Assembly: GCA_026707405.1 (NCBI GenBank)
Contig: JAPOWW010000009.1
Location: forward strand, 96,452 to 160,451
Reading direction: 5' to 3'
Source of the DNA: Chloroflexota bacterium
GTDB lineage: Bacteria > Chloroflexota > UBA11872 > VXNJ01
Length of the DNA: 64,000 nt
The number at the start of each line of letters is the position of its first letter. The first letter of the stretch is position 1. Both the position numbers and the translations under genes were made by a program. Of the stretch, positions 25,342 to 34,913 are shown in pieces. The notes below the pieces were generated by a model. That model saw only the letters and a list, made by a program, of their open reading frames with translations. It searched no databases and was not told where the DNA came from.

Positions 25342-26472
25342 CTAGCGGACGGTGTGCATCGGCATGATGACATGTATGTACGAGTCATCACCCCTGGGAC
25401 GTATCAGCCCGGGGCTTGTGGCGCCCGACAGTTGTACCTCCACTTCATCCGTGTGAATTGTACCAAGGCATTCGCCTAGGAAACGGGCATTGAAGGCTAT
25501 AAACGCCTGCTCGCCGTCTACCTCCGCGTCGAGTACGCCGGAGTTCCCGCCGATGTCCGCCGACTCCGCCGATACGGACACCCTACCTCCGTCACCTTCG
25601 TCCGCGTCGATTTCCAAACGGATGACGTTGGAGCCGCTGCGCGCAAAGATCGCCGCAATTCTGGTCGCCTTCGAAAACTCGGCGGTGCTGAGCAAAAGGC
25701 GGGTGGAGCAATCGGTCGGCACCAACTGCTCGTAATTCGGGAATTGTCCCTCGATCAGGTGAGAGATCATCTGAATTCCCGCAACCTGGAAAGCGGCGTG
25801 TGTCGCCTGGGGGGAGATTACGATCTCGACCTCTTCGTTGGTATCGCCAAGTATGCGCGACAGCTCAATCATGCTGCTTCGAGGGACGATGATTTGGACG
25901 CCTCTGCCGACATCGGTTTCGGCGTTCAATTTCTTGATCGCCAGGCGGTAGCCGTCGGCGGCGGCGAATACCAACGAGTCGGGACTTATCGATATCGACA
26001 CTCCCGCCAGCACCGGCCTGCTGTCGTCGGTGGCGGTGGCGATCGTGGAGAGGTCAATCATTTGCTTGAGGGTGGCGGCGTCGATCCGCAACACGGTACC
26101 GGGTTCGGCGGCCGGCAGCGGTGGAAAGTCGTCCGCCGAAATACCTTTCAACGTGGCGTTGTATTTCCCGGAGGAGAGGGACAGCTCCAACGTCTCGGGG
26201 TTCAATTCGAAATCGACGGGTCCGGCATCGAACTGAGAAACGAGGTCGGTGAGCATGCGCGCCGGAACGGTTACCGCTCCTTCGGAATCGATCTTGCATC
26301 CCACCATGACCGTCGTGGAAATCTCCATGTTGGTGGCAGAGAGCTTGAGCATGGACCGCTCGGTAGCGACGAGCACATTCGAGAGGACGGGAAGGCTGGT
26401 GCGCGTGGCGACCGCCCGGTTTACGACCGAAAGTGCCCTACTGAGATTCTCCTGCACGCACGTAAGCTTCAA
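25342..26472 (-). CDS. dnaN: DNA polymerase III beta subunit (sliding clamp)
   Basis: The 376-residue protein matches the bacterial beta clamp in length and in its three repeated domains. It opens MKLTCVQENLSRALSVVNRA with VLSNVLVATE, has ISADDFPPLP and IATATDDSRPVLAGVSI in the middle, and ends with PGLIRPRGDDSYIHVIMPM, the conserved C-terminal signature. It is the ring that tethers DNA polymerase III to DNA. TTG at 26472 is preceded by GGGGAGG, a good ribosome-binding site. No dnaA, recF or gyrB is adjacent, so this is not the usual dnaA-dnaN origin arrangement. A divergent ANTAR regulator gene lies on the other side. Confidence 0.96.
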   Translation of the reverse strand: MKLTCVQENLSRALSVVNRAVATRTSLPVLSNVLVATERSMLKLSATNMEISTTVMVGCKIDSEGAVTVPARMLTDLVSQFDAGPVDFELNPETLELSLSSGKYNATLKGISADDFPPLPAAEPGTVLRIDAATLKQMIDLSTIATATDDSRPVLAGVSISISPDSLVFAAADGYRLAIKKLNAETDVGRGVQIIVPRSSMIELSRILGDTNEEVEIVISPQATHAAFQVAGIQMISHLIEGQFPNYEQLVPTDCSTRLLLSTAEFSKATRIAAIFARSGSNVIRLEIDADEGDGGRVSVSAESADIGGNSGVLDAEVDGEQAFIAFNARFLGECLGTIHTDEVEVQLSGATSPGLIRPRGDDSYIHVIMPMHTVR

Positions 26473-26677
26473 CGCGGCCTCCCCTTGCAGCCCGGTTGGT
26501 CAAGCTCCTATGAGCAGATTTGCGCGGGTTATGGTACGTGATATTGTACCGGCCCGTCGACAAGCCGGTTTGGCTACAAGATGTAGTATTGTCGCTCTAG
26601 CGGTTCGGAGCGCGTGCAACGCGCGCCCGCTTGCTGCTACGCTGAATCGGAAGAATGTCAGCCAGGAAAAACTCACG

Positions 26678-27271
26678 TTGGCAACCCGGACCGGCACAAC
26701 GCCGCTGAGAGTCGTAGTCGCCGAAGACGAGACCATAATCCGGATGGACCTCCGGGAGCGTCTCGAAAACCTCGGCTATCAGGTTGTCGGCGACGCGTCG
26801 GACGGCGAGACTGCCGTGAACCTCGCCCGTCAAACACGACCCAACGTCGTGGTTATGGATATAAAGATGCCCGTGCTCGACGGCATATCGGCGGCTGAGA
26901 CGTTGACCAGAGAGGGCATTGCGCCGGTCGTCCTGGTCACAGCCTTTTCGGACCAGGGACTCGTGCAGAAGGCGAGCGAAGTGGGGGTAATGGCGTACGT
27001 GATCAAACCCCTGCGAGACAACGATCTGCGTCCGGCCATCGAGGTGGCCGTTTCCCGATTTCGGGATTACCAGGTTCTGGCGAACGAAGTGGCAGACCTC
27101 ACCGAGCGCCTAGAGACACGTAAGGTGGTCGAGCGGGCCAAGGGGCTGCTCATGGAGAAGCACGGGCTTTCGGAGCGGGAAGCGTTTCAGCGGATTCAAA
27201 AGCTGAGCATGGACCGGCGGCGCACAATGAAGCACATCGCCGAGGCGTTGCTGCTGGCAGAGGAAGTTTGA
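26678..27271 (+). CDS. Response regulator with ANTAR RNA-binding output domain
   Basis: The 197-residue protein has an N-terminal receiver with the acidic pair in AEDE (16-17), phospho-acceptor D61 (VVVMDIKMPVLDG), T88 region and K110 (YVIKPL), then a linker helix and an ANTAR domain at about 142-195 (VVERAKGLLMEKHGLSEREA, then RRTMKHIAEALL). ANTAR regulators bind tandem RNA hairpins and prevent transcription termination. The TTG at 26678 has AGGA ten bases upstream; the frame is open much further upstream, but that part lies opposite dnaN and is not family-like. The partner kinase is not adjacent. It is divergent from dnaN. Confidence 0.93.
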   Translation: MATRTGTTPLRVVVAEDETIIRMDLRERLENLGYQVVGDASDGETAVNLARQTRPNVVVMDIKMPVLDGISAAETLTREGIAPVVLVTAFSDQGLVQKASEVGVMAYVIKPLRDNDLRPAIEVAVSRFRDYQVLANEVADLTERLETRKVVERAKGLLMEKHGLSEREAFQRIQKLSMDRRRTMKHIAEALLLAEEV

Positions 27272-27354
27272 TCGATCCGGTCGATGCGAGCCGGCGATCT
27301 AAATTCGAACCTCGACTTGATCGGTCGCAGGATCGGATCGACTACCACTAGAAC

Positions 27355-30330
27355 GTGACTCGTTCGGGAGCGAGACCGCTCCCCGGGGTAGGCTCCGCGC
27401 TTCTGAGTGTTGCGGCTATTACGGCCGCGGTGGCGATTTCTTACCATCGCGTGATCTTCGAAGGCCTGGTCCTGTCGGGCTACGACACCCAGACTTACTT
27501 TTTTCCGATCCGGTCGTACGCGTCCCGGGTACTGCTAGGCGGCGAGGCGCCGCTCTGGAATCCGTATCTGTTTATGGGAGCGCCGTTCCTGGCGAATCCG
27601 CAAGCGGCTGTCTTCTATCCGCTGAATCTAATACTGATGCCGCTGGAAGCGGCGAGAGCAGTATCCCTGTCGGTGGTCATTCACGTATGGCTGGCGGCGG
27701 TGGGGGCGCTTGTATTCGCTAGGCGCGTCCTGAATTTGCGGTGGATTCCGTCGACGACAGCGGCGCTGGCGTTCGGCTTGGGCGGGATGCTGAGCGGGCA
27801 GACGGGCCATCCGAATCAGCTTGCGGTGATCGCGTGGCTGCCGCTTGCGCTTTGGATGGTGTGGCTGATCTCGACCTGCCGGGCGGGGTGGCCGGCACTC
27901 GGTCTGGGCCTGATTGTGAGCTTGCAGATACTGGCCGGCCATCCACAGCAGCTATACATGTCAACGGCATTCTGCACCGCCTTCCTGATATTCGCCTTGC
28001 TGGCCCACCGGCGGGATGGAGAGTCGTGGAACTGGCGCGACGCCGCGCTGCGGGGCGGCTTGTATGTTTCGGCGCTGGCATTGGGGGCGGCGCTGGCGGC
28101 AGTGCAGATATTGCCGAGCCTGCTCTTGTCGTCACTGTCGATCAGATCGGGAGGGCTTGCGCTCTACGAGGCGGGATCTTTCTCGCTGACGCCCGGAGCT
28201 CTGGGACCGGCTTTGCTGCCGAGCTTTATATACTCGCCGTCGTCGCAGGAGTTCCTGGCATTTGCGGGCTTCACGGCGATATGGCTGGCGGCTCTGGCGT
28301 TTTTTGCGCGGGTGCGGCGGCGGTTCGCGTTCTTTTTCGCGGCGCTGGCAATCGTCTGCATAGTCCTCTCGGTGGGACCGGCCACGCCGGTGTTTCGGAT
28401 TGCGCACGGAGTCGTGCCGGGCTTCGATCTCTTCCGAGTTCCCGCCCGCTGGCTGCTGGGACTCAACCTTTCGTTGGCGTTTCTGGCCGGAATGGGACTC
28501 GATTATCTGCTGGGACTGAACTCGGGCTGGTCACGCCGGACGCTGGCTGCGCTCGCGGCTGCGTTGACGGCGGTTGGCGCCGCGGCGGCGATCAGCGTTA
28601 TCTCCGACGGGAACATCCCGGATACGGTTCCGACAGTCTGGGTTGTAGCGGCGGTGCTTTCGCTTGGGATTTTGGCGCTCGTGTTGACGAGGCCCAAACG
28701 GTGGGCCTTCTTAATTCCGCTGGCGGTCGCCGCCGAGCTGGCGGCGGCGCAGCGGCCCCTGGAGCTGGCCAGGCCGGTGCCCATCGAAGCCTATTCAGAT
28801 CCCGGCGCGATAGTGACGCTTTTGCCGGAGGGTCCTGGCGAGCCACGGGTGCTGGGACTCGCCGATCCCTCTTACGAAATCAACGATGCCGACCGGGCCG
28901 TGCTTGCTTCGCGGCACCAGGAGGCACTGGGCTACCCGACGTTTCTGGAGTTCCTCATAAGTCTCAAGTATCGGGATACGTTAAGCCCCAATCTGCCCGC
29001 AGCTTATCTACGGTCAAGCCCCGACGGTTACGACGGAGGAGTGCTCCCCACCCGCGATTTCGTCTCCTTCAAAGACGCTTTGCTACCGGGCGCGGCTCTC
29101 GCGCCAGACGCCATTCTCAGGAACCAGATCGAGGGCGTGCCCGACCGCAGGATGCTCGATCTGTTAGGGGTGGGTTACCTGATCGTGGATCGTAAGAACG
29201 ATCTCGATGTGGACGGTGTTTTCTTCGACAGGGAGATCGACTTGAGCATCGAGCCCGGCGGCGCCGTAACTATGCCCTTCGCCAAAGACGTCAGGGTAAG
29301 CGAGGTCGCGATTATTGGGGAGGCGACCTCACGGGAAGGCGGCGATGCTATTGAATCTTCGGGATGGATAGAGACATTGCAGGGCGAGACGGTGTTGGCT
29401 TCGATACCAGTTTCGCCCGGGGCGAGTCTATCTGGCGGCAAATTCGCGATCGAGACAGGCGACTCGATCGTGACCGACTTGACGGCTTCGAGCTACGTTT
29501 CGAAGCGCAAGATCGATTCGCCGGGGCTTGCCGACGGGATTCGAGTCCGGTCGGCGCCGGGCGTGCAGTTCACCTTGCGGGCAATGACCGTGACGAACGA
29601 CCAGGGGGAAGCTATTCCGTTGCCGTTGAGGATGACCGACCCGTTGGAAATTCTCCATTGGACTGACGCGAAGGTCTACGAGAACCCGAATCCCCTTCCG
29701 CGCGTGTTTCTCGTCAACTCGTTTGCGGTGGCGGATGGTCCCGAGGCCGCGAAGGCCGCGCTGCGGAGCGATGGCTTCGATCCGCGAGAGGTGGTGCTTT
29801 TGGAGAAGTCCGATGCGAGCGCTTCGCCATCGCGGCCGTTGCTAGGCTGGTTTGGCGACCGGTTGCGGGACGCGGGCCTGCGAGGTCCACGGGCGAGATC
29901 CGGCGCGCTTGGTCAAGATTATCTAGCGAATCTCGTGGGAAAAGCGGCAGGTGTAAGGGCTGAGTCGCTGGAGATTCCGACGTTCGATCTTGGGACGGGC
30001 AACGCGCGTGGGGAGGCGCGCGTTGTGAGCTACGAGCCCGGACGGGTCAGCGTGGCCGTAGAGACAACCGAGAACGCGATTCTAGTGGTGGGGGACGCGA
30101 TCTACCCTGGCTGGAAGGCGCGGATTGACGGAGAGGAAGCACCCCTGATGCGGGCCAACATGCTTTTCAAGGCCGTCCTGGTTCCAACCGGATCGCACGA
30201 GGTCGTGTTTTCCTATGAATCGAACGCGTTTTTGCTGGGGACAAGAATCTCGATAGCGTCGCTAATCGCGCTTCTGGCGGCGGCGGTCGCGCTCGGCCTG
30301 TGGGATCGCAGGAAGGCACGGCAAGCTTGA
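27355..30330 (+). CDS. YfhO-family multi-spanning membrane protein
   Basis: The 991-residue protein has about twelve membrane helices in the first 470 residues and one more at the C terminus (ISIASLIALLAAAVALGLWD), with a large extracytoplasmic domain between. The first loop, GYDTQTYFFPIRSYASR followed by PLWNPYLFMGAPFLANPQ, is the signature of YfhO (GT-C-like fold), thought to glycosylate cell-wall or lipid-linked polymers. The final segment with YPGWKARIDGEEAP is also typical. GTG at 27355. It shares a TTGA overlap with the downstream glycosyltransferase gene, so the two likely act in one glycan pathway. Confidence 0.9.
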   Translation: MTRSGARPLPGVGSALLSVAAITAAVAISYHRVIFEGLVLSGYDTQTYFFPIRSYASRVLLGGEAPLWNPYLFMGAPFLANPQAAVFYPLNLILMPLEAARAVSLSVVIHVWLAAVGALVFARRVLNLRWIPSTTAALAFGLGGMLSGQTGHPNQLAVIAWLPLALWMVWLISTCRAGWPALGLGLIVSLQILAGHPQQLYMSTAFCTAFLIFALLAHRRDGESWNWRDAALRGGLYVSALALGAALAAVQILPSLLLSSLSIRSGGLALYEAGSFSLTPGALGPALLPSFIYSPSSQEFLAFAGFTAIWLAALAFFARVRRRFAFFFAALAIVCIVLSVGPATPVFRIAHGVVPGFDLFRVPARWLLGLNLSLAFLAGMGLDYLLGLNSGWSRRTLAALAAALTAVGAAAAISVISDGNIPDTVPTVWVVAAVLSLGILALVLTRPKRWAFLIPLAVAAELAAAQRPLELARPVPIEAYSDPGAIVTLLPEGPGEPRVLGLADPSYEINDADRAVLASRHQEALGYPTFLEFLISLKYRDTLSPNLPAAYLRSSPDGYDGGVLPTRDFVSFKDALLPGAALAPDAILRNQIEGVPDRRMLDLLGVGYLIVDRKNDLDVDGVFFDREIDLSIEPGGAVTMPFAKDVRVSEVAIIGEATSREGGDAIESSGWIETLQGETVLASIPVSPGASLSGGKFAIETGDSIVTDLTASSYVSKRKIDSPGLADGIRVRSAPGVQFTLRAMTVTNDQGEAIPLPLRMTDPLEILHWTDAKVYENPNPLPRVFLVNSFAVADGPEAAKAALRSDGFDPREVVLLEKSDASASPSRPLLGWFGDRLRDAGLRGPRARSGALGQDYLANLVGKAAGVRAESLEIPTFDLGTGNARGEARVVSYEPGRVSVAVETTENAILVVGDAIYPGWKARIDGEEAPLMRANMLFKAVLVPTGSHEVVFSYESNAFLLGTRISIASLIALLAAAVALGLWDRRKARQA

Positions 30331-31544
30331 AGATAGCGTTGGTCGCGCCGTTTGCAATGGCGCCCAAGGCAACGACCTCGGCACGGGTGATGCCGATGGC
30401 GCGCGCACTTGCGTTACGCGGTCACGAATGCACGGTGCTGATTCCGCCCTACGACAACAGGGACGAGTGGTCGTCTCCAAAGTTGGAAGACGGCGTCAGG
30501 CTCGTTTGGGCCGCTCCCACGGAGCACCGTCATGCTCGGGCACTCGAGACGCCTCACGATCAAATAGCGATGTACAGGCAGATCGTGCAGAGGCTTGAGG
30601 CAATCGATCCCGACGTAGTGCATATCTTTAAGCCCAAAGCGGTGTCCGGCCTGGTGCAGATCGACATCTGGTTCAGACGCACCCGGGCGGCTCTCGTGCT
30701 GGACTGCGACGACTGGGAGGGGCGGGGCGGCTGGTCGAAATTCGAGCGTTACCCCTGGGCGCTCAAGTGGGGATTCGACTTGCAGGAGAGGTTTTCCCTG
30801 ACAAGGAACGACGCGGTCACAGCCGCGAGCGACGAGCTGGCGCGCCGGATCACCGGCTGCGGAAAGCCGGTAATGAAAATTCCGAACTTCTACGATCCGG
30901 CCCGATACCGAGGCTGGAGTTCGACCGGTAACCGACGGAAAGGTCGCTTGGCGCTTGGCGTCGAGGACGAAAGTCCAATAGGGCTTGTCTACTCGCGCTT
31001 CTTCGAGTTTCCGCTTGTCGGATTTGCATCTTTGATTCAGCGCTTTCTTACAAGACTGCCGGAAGCGAGGTTCTTGGTGCTAGGCAGGGGACATAGAGGC
31101 GAGCACGTAGAGCTGGAACGCTTGAACGCGATAGCCGGTTTTTCGGGGAGGATTCACTACTGGGGATGGCCAGGGCTTGAACGCGCCGGGCAGGCACTCG
31201 CCGCCGTCGACGTGGCTCTCATGCCGTCTGTGAATACCATCGCCACAAGGTCGAAATGCCCTGTAAGGCTGCTGGACCTGGCTGTCGCAGGCGTGCCGGC
31301 GGCGGCCCACGATGTTGGCGAGGCGCGCACTTATGTTTGCAGCGGCGTGGACGGAGCGCTGGTGAGCGGCGCGGAGGTGGACCCTCTTGTAGATGTCGCG
31401 GTCAGTCTGGCGCAGAACGCAGGCCGCCCACGGCATGAGGTTCTGCCGGACAGGTTGCTGCGCGGCGATCTATCGCTGACGAAGGCCGGGGACAACCTGG
31501 AAAAGGTCTACAGCGAGGCCATACGCCAGCGCGCCGCCCGCTGA
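30327..31544 (+). CDS. Glycosyltransferase family 4-like protein
   Basis: The 405-residue protein has two Rossmann-like domains of the GT-B fold. It opens KIALVAPFAMAPKATTSARV (typical GT4 start), has VVHIFKPKAVSGL, LVYSRFFEFPLVGFA at the inter-domain region, and RFLVLGRGHRGEH then IHYWGWPGLERAGQALAAVDVALMPSV in the donor-binding domain. The usual E(x)7E motif is not clear (CPVRLLDLAVAGVPAAA stands in its place), so donor and acceptor are unknown. The TTG at 30327 overlaps the YfhO stop (TTGA). A rho-independent terminator overlaps the gene's stop codon. Confidence 0.88.
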   Translation: MKIALVAPFAMAPKATTSARVMPMARALALRGHECTVLIPPYDNRDEWSSPKLEDGVRLVWAAPTEHRHARALETPHDQIAMYRQIVQRLEAIDPDVVHIFKPKAVSGLVQIDIWFRRTRAALVLDCDDWEGRGGWSKFERYPWALKWGFDLQERFSLTRNDAVTAASDELARRITGCGKPVMKIPNFYDPARYRGWSSTGNRRKGRLALGVEDESPIGLVYSRFFEFPLVGFASLIQRFLTRLPEARFLVLGRGHRGEHVELERLNAIAGFSGRIHYWGWPGLERAGQALAAVDVALMPSVNTIATRSKCPVRLLDLAVAGVPAAAHDVGEARTYVCSGVDGALVSGAEVDPLVDVAVSLAQNAGRPRHEVLPDRLLRGDLSLTKAGDNLEKVYSEAIRQRAAR

Positions 31545-31559
31545 GGGGGCGGCGCTTTT
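31531..31559 (+). terminator. Rho-independent terminator overlapping the glycosyltransferase stop codon
   Basis: GCGCCGCCC (31531-31539) pairs with GGGCGGCGC (31547-31555) in a perfect 9-bp stem followed by TTTT. The TGA stop codon (31542-31544) is in the loop, so the last sense codons form the left arm. It ends the yfhO-glycosyltransferase operon and lies just before the end of the convergent cdaR gene. Confidence 0.8.
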
Positions 31560-31573
31560 CCCGATCCCTGTGT

Positions 31574-32974
31574 TTATCCGGAAGGAGCTTGTTGAGTGGG
31601 AGTGGGGGTTGGAGTCTCCGTGGGAGCGGGAGACGTGGGGGTGCGCGTCAACTCGGCATCGGGAGGCTCACTTTCGCCGTCGGCCGTGGGAGTTGGCGTG
31701 GGAGTGGGGGCCGGGGTTGGCGTCGGCAGCAACTGTAGAGTGAGTGTCACAGTGCGCGGCACGACCGAGGCCACATCGATGCCCGGCGGAATCAGCACGG
31801 TAGGTTGGTCCTGGTGGGTACCGGGCGCCCGGTTGCTGAGATCTACTTCAGCCCGAATGTCTGTCGGTCCCAGCTCCCTGAGCGAGTCGGCCGATCCGAT
31901 TACAAGGACTTGCACGGACGTAGGCCGAAGGGTGGCAGACATGCCTGGAGGCAGGTTGCGCATCAGGACTCCGGTTATGAAGACGGTGCTGTTCTGAATA
32001 GGGTCGATGTCGATGCGGACCTGTACGGAGTACTCACCCCGGACGAGAACGATTCCCGAAGGAACGATCAGAGGCACGACGGCCTCGACGTCGTCCACCG
32101 CGCCGCCAATGTCGATGGGTTCGGCAAAGATCTGCTCGGCGGGATCTATAAGCTCCGGCTCGCCCTGAATTTCCACATTGGACGGAGTCGACGAATAGCG
32201 CGTCGCGACTCTGCCCGAGGCTGGAACGCCGACGACCTGAAGGCGAACAGGGACCGACTTGCGAGCGGTAATTCGCTCAATGGGCACTACGACGTCGACG
32301 AGATTGGACGCGGAGAGAACCCCGAGCACTTCTTCGCCAGCCGAATCGATCGGTCGCGCGGCAACCTGCACCGACAGGTTATTGGTCGCTCCGGCAAGAT
32401 TCACTTTGGCTTCGTAGAAAGCCACCCGCTTGACTGCCTCCTCGGGGCCTTCGACGGTGATTCTTTCCGGGTCGAATGAGATTTCGTCTTGCCGGGCGCG
32501 GAATCCTTGGGTGGGTTCGCCTGTGATCACCAGCCGCACTGGCGTTTCAGAAGTAATCTTGCGCTCCAGGCGGACGGCCAGCTCCGACGGCGTGACCCTC
32601 TGAATTTCGACGCTGGGATCGGTCACCTCGGCCTCGACGGGCACAAGATGGGTCCCCGCTCCGAGCGAGGTGAGCCGGACGCGGGCGACGAAACTGTCGG
32701 CGTCCAGGAGATCGAGGCTGGTCTTTGGCCCTCGCACGGCGACTTGCACTTTTGGCAGCTCATCCACGCGCACCATGTTGTCCGGCAGGCCGACCGCTTC
32801 AACCTGTATTTCTTCTCGCAATACCGTCTCGGCGGTGGGATTAGCGTCCAGCGTAATCGCTCCCCAAACGACAATGGACAGGAGTATGGCCAGAAAGAAG
32901 CGGACTCCGAGATTCGCGGCGACCCAAGCCCCCAGGCGCCTGAGCAGCTGGCCTAGCTGGCTATTCGGGTCCAA
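31574..32974 (-). CDS. cdaR: YbbR-domain protein (CdaR-like)
   Basis: The 466-residue protein has an N-terminal anchor (VRFFLAILLSIVVWGAITLD), about four YbbR repeats (each with a DNMVRVDELPKVQVAVRGPK-like strand pattern; VRLVITGEP and VPVRLQVVGVP begin two of them) and a Pro/Thr-rich tail (PTPTPAPTPTPTP) that should cross or reach into the wall. CdaR-type proteins sit outside the membrane and modulate the diadenylate cyclase CdaA. The TTG start lies just two bases after the start of the cdaA stop codon, on the same strand. The usual third gene, glmM, is not next to the pair. Confidence 0.9.
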   Translation of the reverse strand: MDPNSQLGQLLRRLGAWVAANLGVRFFLAILLSIVVWGAITLDANPTAETVLREEIQVEAVGLPDNMVRVDELPKVQVAVRGPKTSLDLLDADSFVARVRLTSLGAGTHLVPVEAEVTDPSVEIQRVTPSELAVRLERKITSETPVRLVITGEPTQGFRARQDEISFDPERITVEGPEEAVKRVAFYEAKVNLAGATNNLSVQVAARPIDSAGEEVLGVLSASNLVDVVVPIERITARKSVPVRLQVVGVPASGRVATRYSSTPSNVEIQGEPELIDPAEQIFAEPIDIGGAVDDVEAVVPLIVPSGIVLVRGEYSVQVRIDIDPIQNSTVFITGVLMRNLPPGMSATLRPTSVQVLVIGSADSLRELGPTDIRAEVDLSNRAPGTHQDQPTVLIPPGIDVASVVPRTVTLTLQLLPTPTPAPTPTPTPTADGESEPPDAELTRTPTSPAPTETPTPTPTQQAPSG

Positions 32975-32975
32975 A

Positions 32976-33809
32976 TCATCGTCTTGTCAGCCATGCAGGA
33001 AGTCCCTGTATAGAAGGCCCGCGAATTCCGTGGCGGAAAATGGCCTGCAACCGCCTGCGCAACTCATCGGCGGTGAGGTCTCTGCGCAGTCTCCCGTTCA
33101 TCGCGAGACTAATCGAACCTGTCTCCTCGGATACGATCACGGCGATGGCGTCGGTTTCGTCGGTTATGCCAAGACCGGCGCGGTGCCTGGTACCGAGATG
33201 CCGCTCCGGTTCGACCGCTTCGCTAATTGGCAGAACGCAGCCAGCAGCGAGAATGACGTTTCCGAGGACGATTACGGCACCGTCGTGTAGCTCCGAGTTG
33301 GGGTAGAAGATCGCCATCAACAGGTCTTCCGAGATGGCGGCATCAACGCGGGTCCCAGTGTCGACGAACTCGTCGAGACCTCCCGAGCGCTCCAGAACCA
33401 TCAATCCACCCCACGACCGGCGAGAGAGCGCGCCGGCAGCGCCGGAGACCGCGGCGACCATGTCCCTGGTGGCGGTATCCTCGGCGGAACTGAAGGGATT
33501 GGCGAACATGCCTCCCGTGCGCCCGACACGCTCCAGCAGCCGGCGAAGCTCGGGAGCGAAGATCACCGCCACCACGAGGATGATGCTGGGCAGGGCGTTT
33601 TCGAGCAGCCAGTTGATGAGGGTCAGGTCGAATGCGCGCCCCACGACAATGACCAACACGAAGAGAACCACCGCGCCTCGGAGGACGATGTCGGCCTGGG
33701 TGTTTCGTATAAGCGTCAGAACGGCGTGGAACAGCACGGCGACAAACAGTATCTGAAGGAACGCGAGGAAATTGAACTGAGAGGCCAGGTAGCCAAGCTG
33801 CTCGCTCAA
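32976..33809 (-). CDS. cdaA: Diadenylate cyclase (CdaA/DisA_N family)
   Basis: From the TTG at 33809 the protein has 277 residues, the usual CdaA length: three N-terminal membrane helices, then FAPELRRLLERVGRTGG and the DAC domain with its two signatures, the DGA motif in SELHDGAVIVLG and the RHR motif in LGTRHRAGLGI. It makes c-di-AMP from two ATP at the inner face of the membrane. The frame stays open far upstream through part of argF, but that extension is Arg/His-rich and not family-like. The cdaR gene follows almost without a gap. c-di-AMP normally controls potassium and osmotic balance and wall homeostasis. Confidence 0.93.
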   Translation of the reverse strand: MSEQLGYLASQFNFLAFLQILFVAVLFHAVLTLIRNTQADIVLRGAVVLFVLVIVVGRAFDLTLINWLLENALPSIILVVAVIFAPELRRLLERVGRTGGMFANPFSSAEDTATRDMVAAVSGAAGALSRRSWGGLMVLERSGGLDEFVDTGTRVDAAISEDLLMAIFYPNSELHDGAVIVLGNVILAAGCVLPISEAVEPERHLGTRHRAGLGITDETDAIAVIVSEETGSISLAMNGRLRRDLTADELRRRLQAIFRHGIRGPSIQGLPAWLTRR

Positions 33810-33871
33810 AGAACTGTCAATCCAATCGCGTCTGGCGCCGTGCCTAGACGCCGTAACCTCAGCGTACCTTC

Positions 33872-34810
33872 TCAGGCGAGTTCGTTGAAAGCCTCGCCTC
33901 CGCGGATCAGGTGAACCAACAACGATTTCTGGGCATGAAGCCGATTTTCGGCCTGGTCGAATACCGCGGATTGGGGGCCGTCGATGACGTCGTCCGTCAC
34001 TTCCTGTCCGCGATGCGCGGGCAGGCAGTGCATGAATATGGCGTCGGGCTTGGCCGCAGCCATGACTTTGGCATTGACCTGAAACGGTCGAAAGAGGGCA
34101 AGTCGCTCTTTGGCTTCGGATTCCTGGCCCATGCTGACCCACGTGTCCGTGTAAACGGCGTCGGCGTCGGTTACGGCGTCGACGGGATCGTCGACCAGAA
34201 CCCCGGCCCCGCTGTTGTCCGCTTCCGTGAGGAGGTCCCCATCCGGCTCATAGCCGGCGGGACAAGCGCACACCATAGTGAAGCCCAGCCGAGGCGCTGC
34301 GGCCAGCAGTGAGTTGGCCACGTTGTTGCCGTCTCCAACGTAGGCCAGCTTGACGCCTGCGAGCGAGCCGTTACGCTCCTGCAGGGTCATCAGGTCGGCG
34401 ATGATCTGACACGGGTGACTTCGATCGCTCAGACCGTTTATGACCGGGACGCTCGAGGACTCGGCAAGGCGATCGAGCATCGAGTGATCGAACACCCTGG
34501 CCATGATGGCGTCGACCCATCGGCAGAGATTCCGACCAACGTCTTCGATTGTCTCGCGCACACCGATTTGCAAATGCTCCTGGGCAAGATCGATGGCGTG
34601 GCCGCCCAGCTGGGTCATGCCGGCTTCGAACGTCGCACGGGTCCGGAGAGACGGCTTCTCAAAGATCATGGCGAGCGTGTTTCCGGATAGCAGGTGCTGC
34701 GGGCGGCCGTTTTTTAGCGCGAGCTTAAGCTGCGACGCGCCATCGAGGATCGATTCGAGCTCGACGCCATCGAGATCGGAGATATTCAGAAAGTCGCGTC
34801 CGGCAAGCAA
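33872..34810 (-). CDS. argF: Ornithine carbamoyltransferase
   Basis: The 312-residue protein has the transcarbamoylase motifs: carbamoyl-phosphate site FEKPSLRTRATFEAGM, the HPCQIIADL segment (His/Gln), and the ornithine site HCLPAHRGQEV. ITC-type DRSHP and AYVGDGNNVANSL also match OTCases. It joins carbamoyl phosphate to ornithine to give citrulline in arginine synthesis. The start is TTG at 34810 (LLAGRDFLNISDLD), as the family normally begins with a few residues before a DFL helix. No other arg genes are adjacent, apart from a GNAT acetyltransferase 27 kb away. It is followed by cdaA 62 bases later. Confidence 0.95.
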   Translation of the reverse strand: MLAGRDFLNISDLDGVELESILDGASQLKLALKNGRPQHLLSGNTLAMIFEKPSLRTRATFEAGMTQLGGHAIDLAQEHLQIGVRETIEDVGRNLCRWVDAIMARVFDHSMLDRLAESSSVPVINGLSDRSHPCQIIADLMTLQERNGSLAGVKLAYVGDGNNVANSLLAAAPRLGFTMVCACPAGYEPDGDLLTEADNSGAGVLVDDPVDAVTDADAVYTDTWVSMGQESEAKERLALFRPFQVNAKVMAAAKPDAIFMHCLPAHRGQEVTDDVIDGPQSAVFDQAENRLHAQKSLLVHLIRGGEAFNELA

Positions 34811-34913
34811 TTGCTGTGTCCTCCGGTTTGTGCGGCTCCCCGAGCCGACCGAAAAAGCGGAAGGGAAACGGGGATTATACCGGGTATCCGGCTTCGCGCG
34901 GCTGAGAAAGCGC

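Noticed and set aside
25342..26678. Chromosome replication origin next to dnaN
   Set aside because: No dnaA gene, no cluster of DnaA boxes recognised, and the neighbours are not typical for an origin.
27741..29195. Plus-strand open frame of 484 codons in another frame of the YfhO gene
   Set aside because: Gly/Arg/Ala-rich out-of-frame reading of a recognisable YfhO protein.
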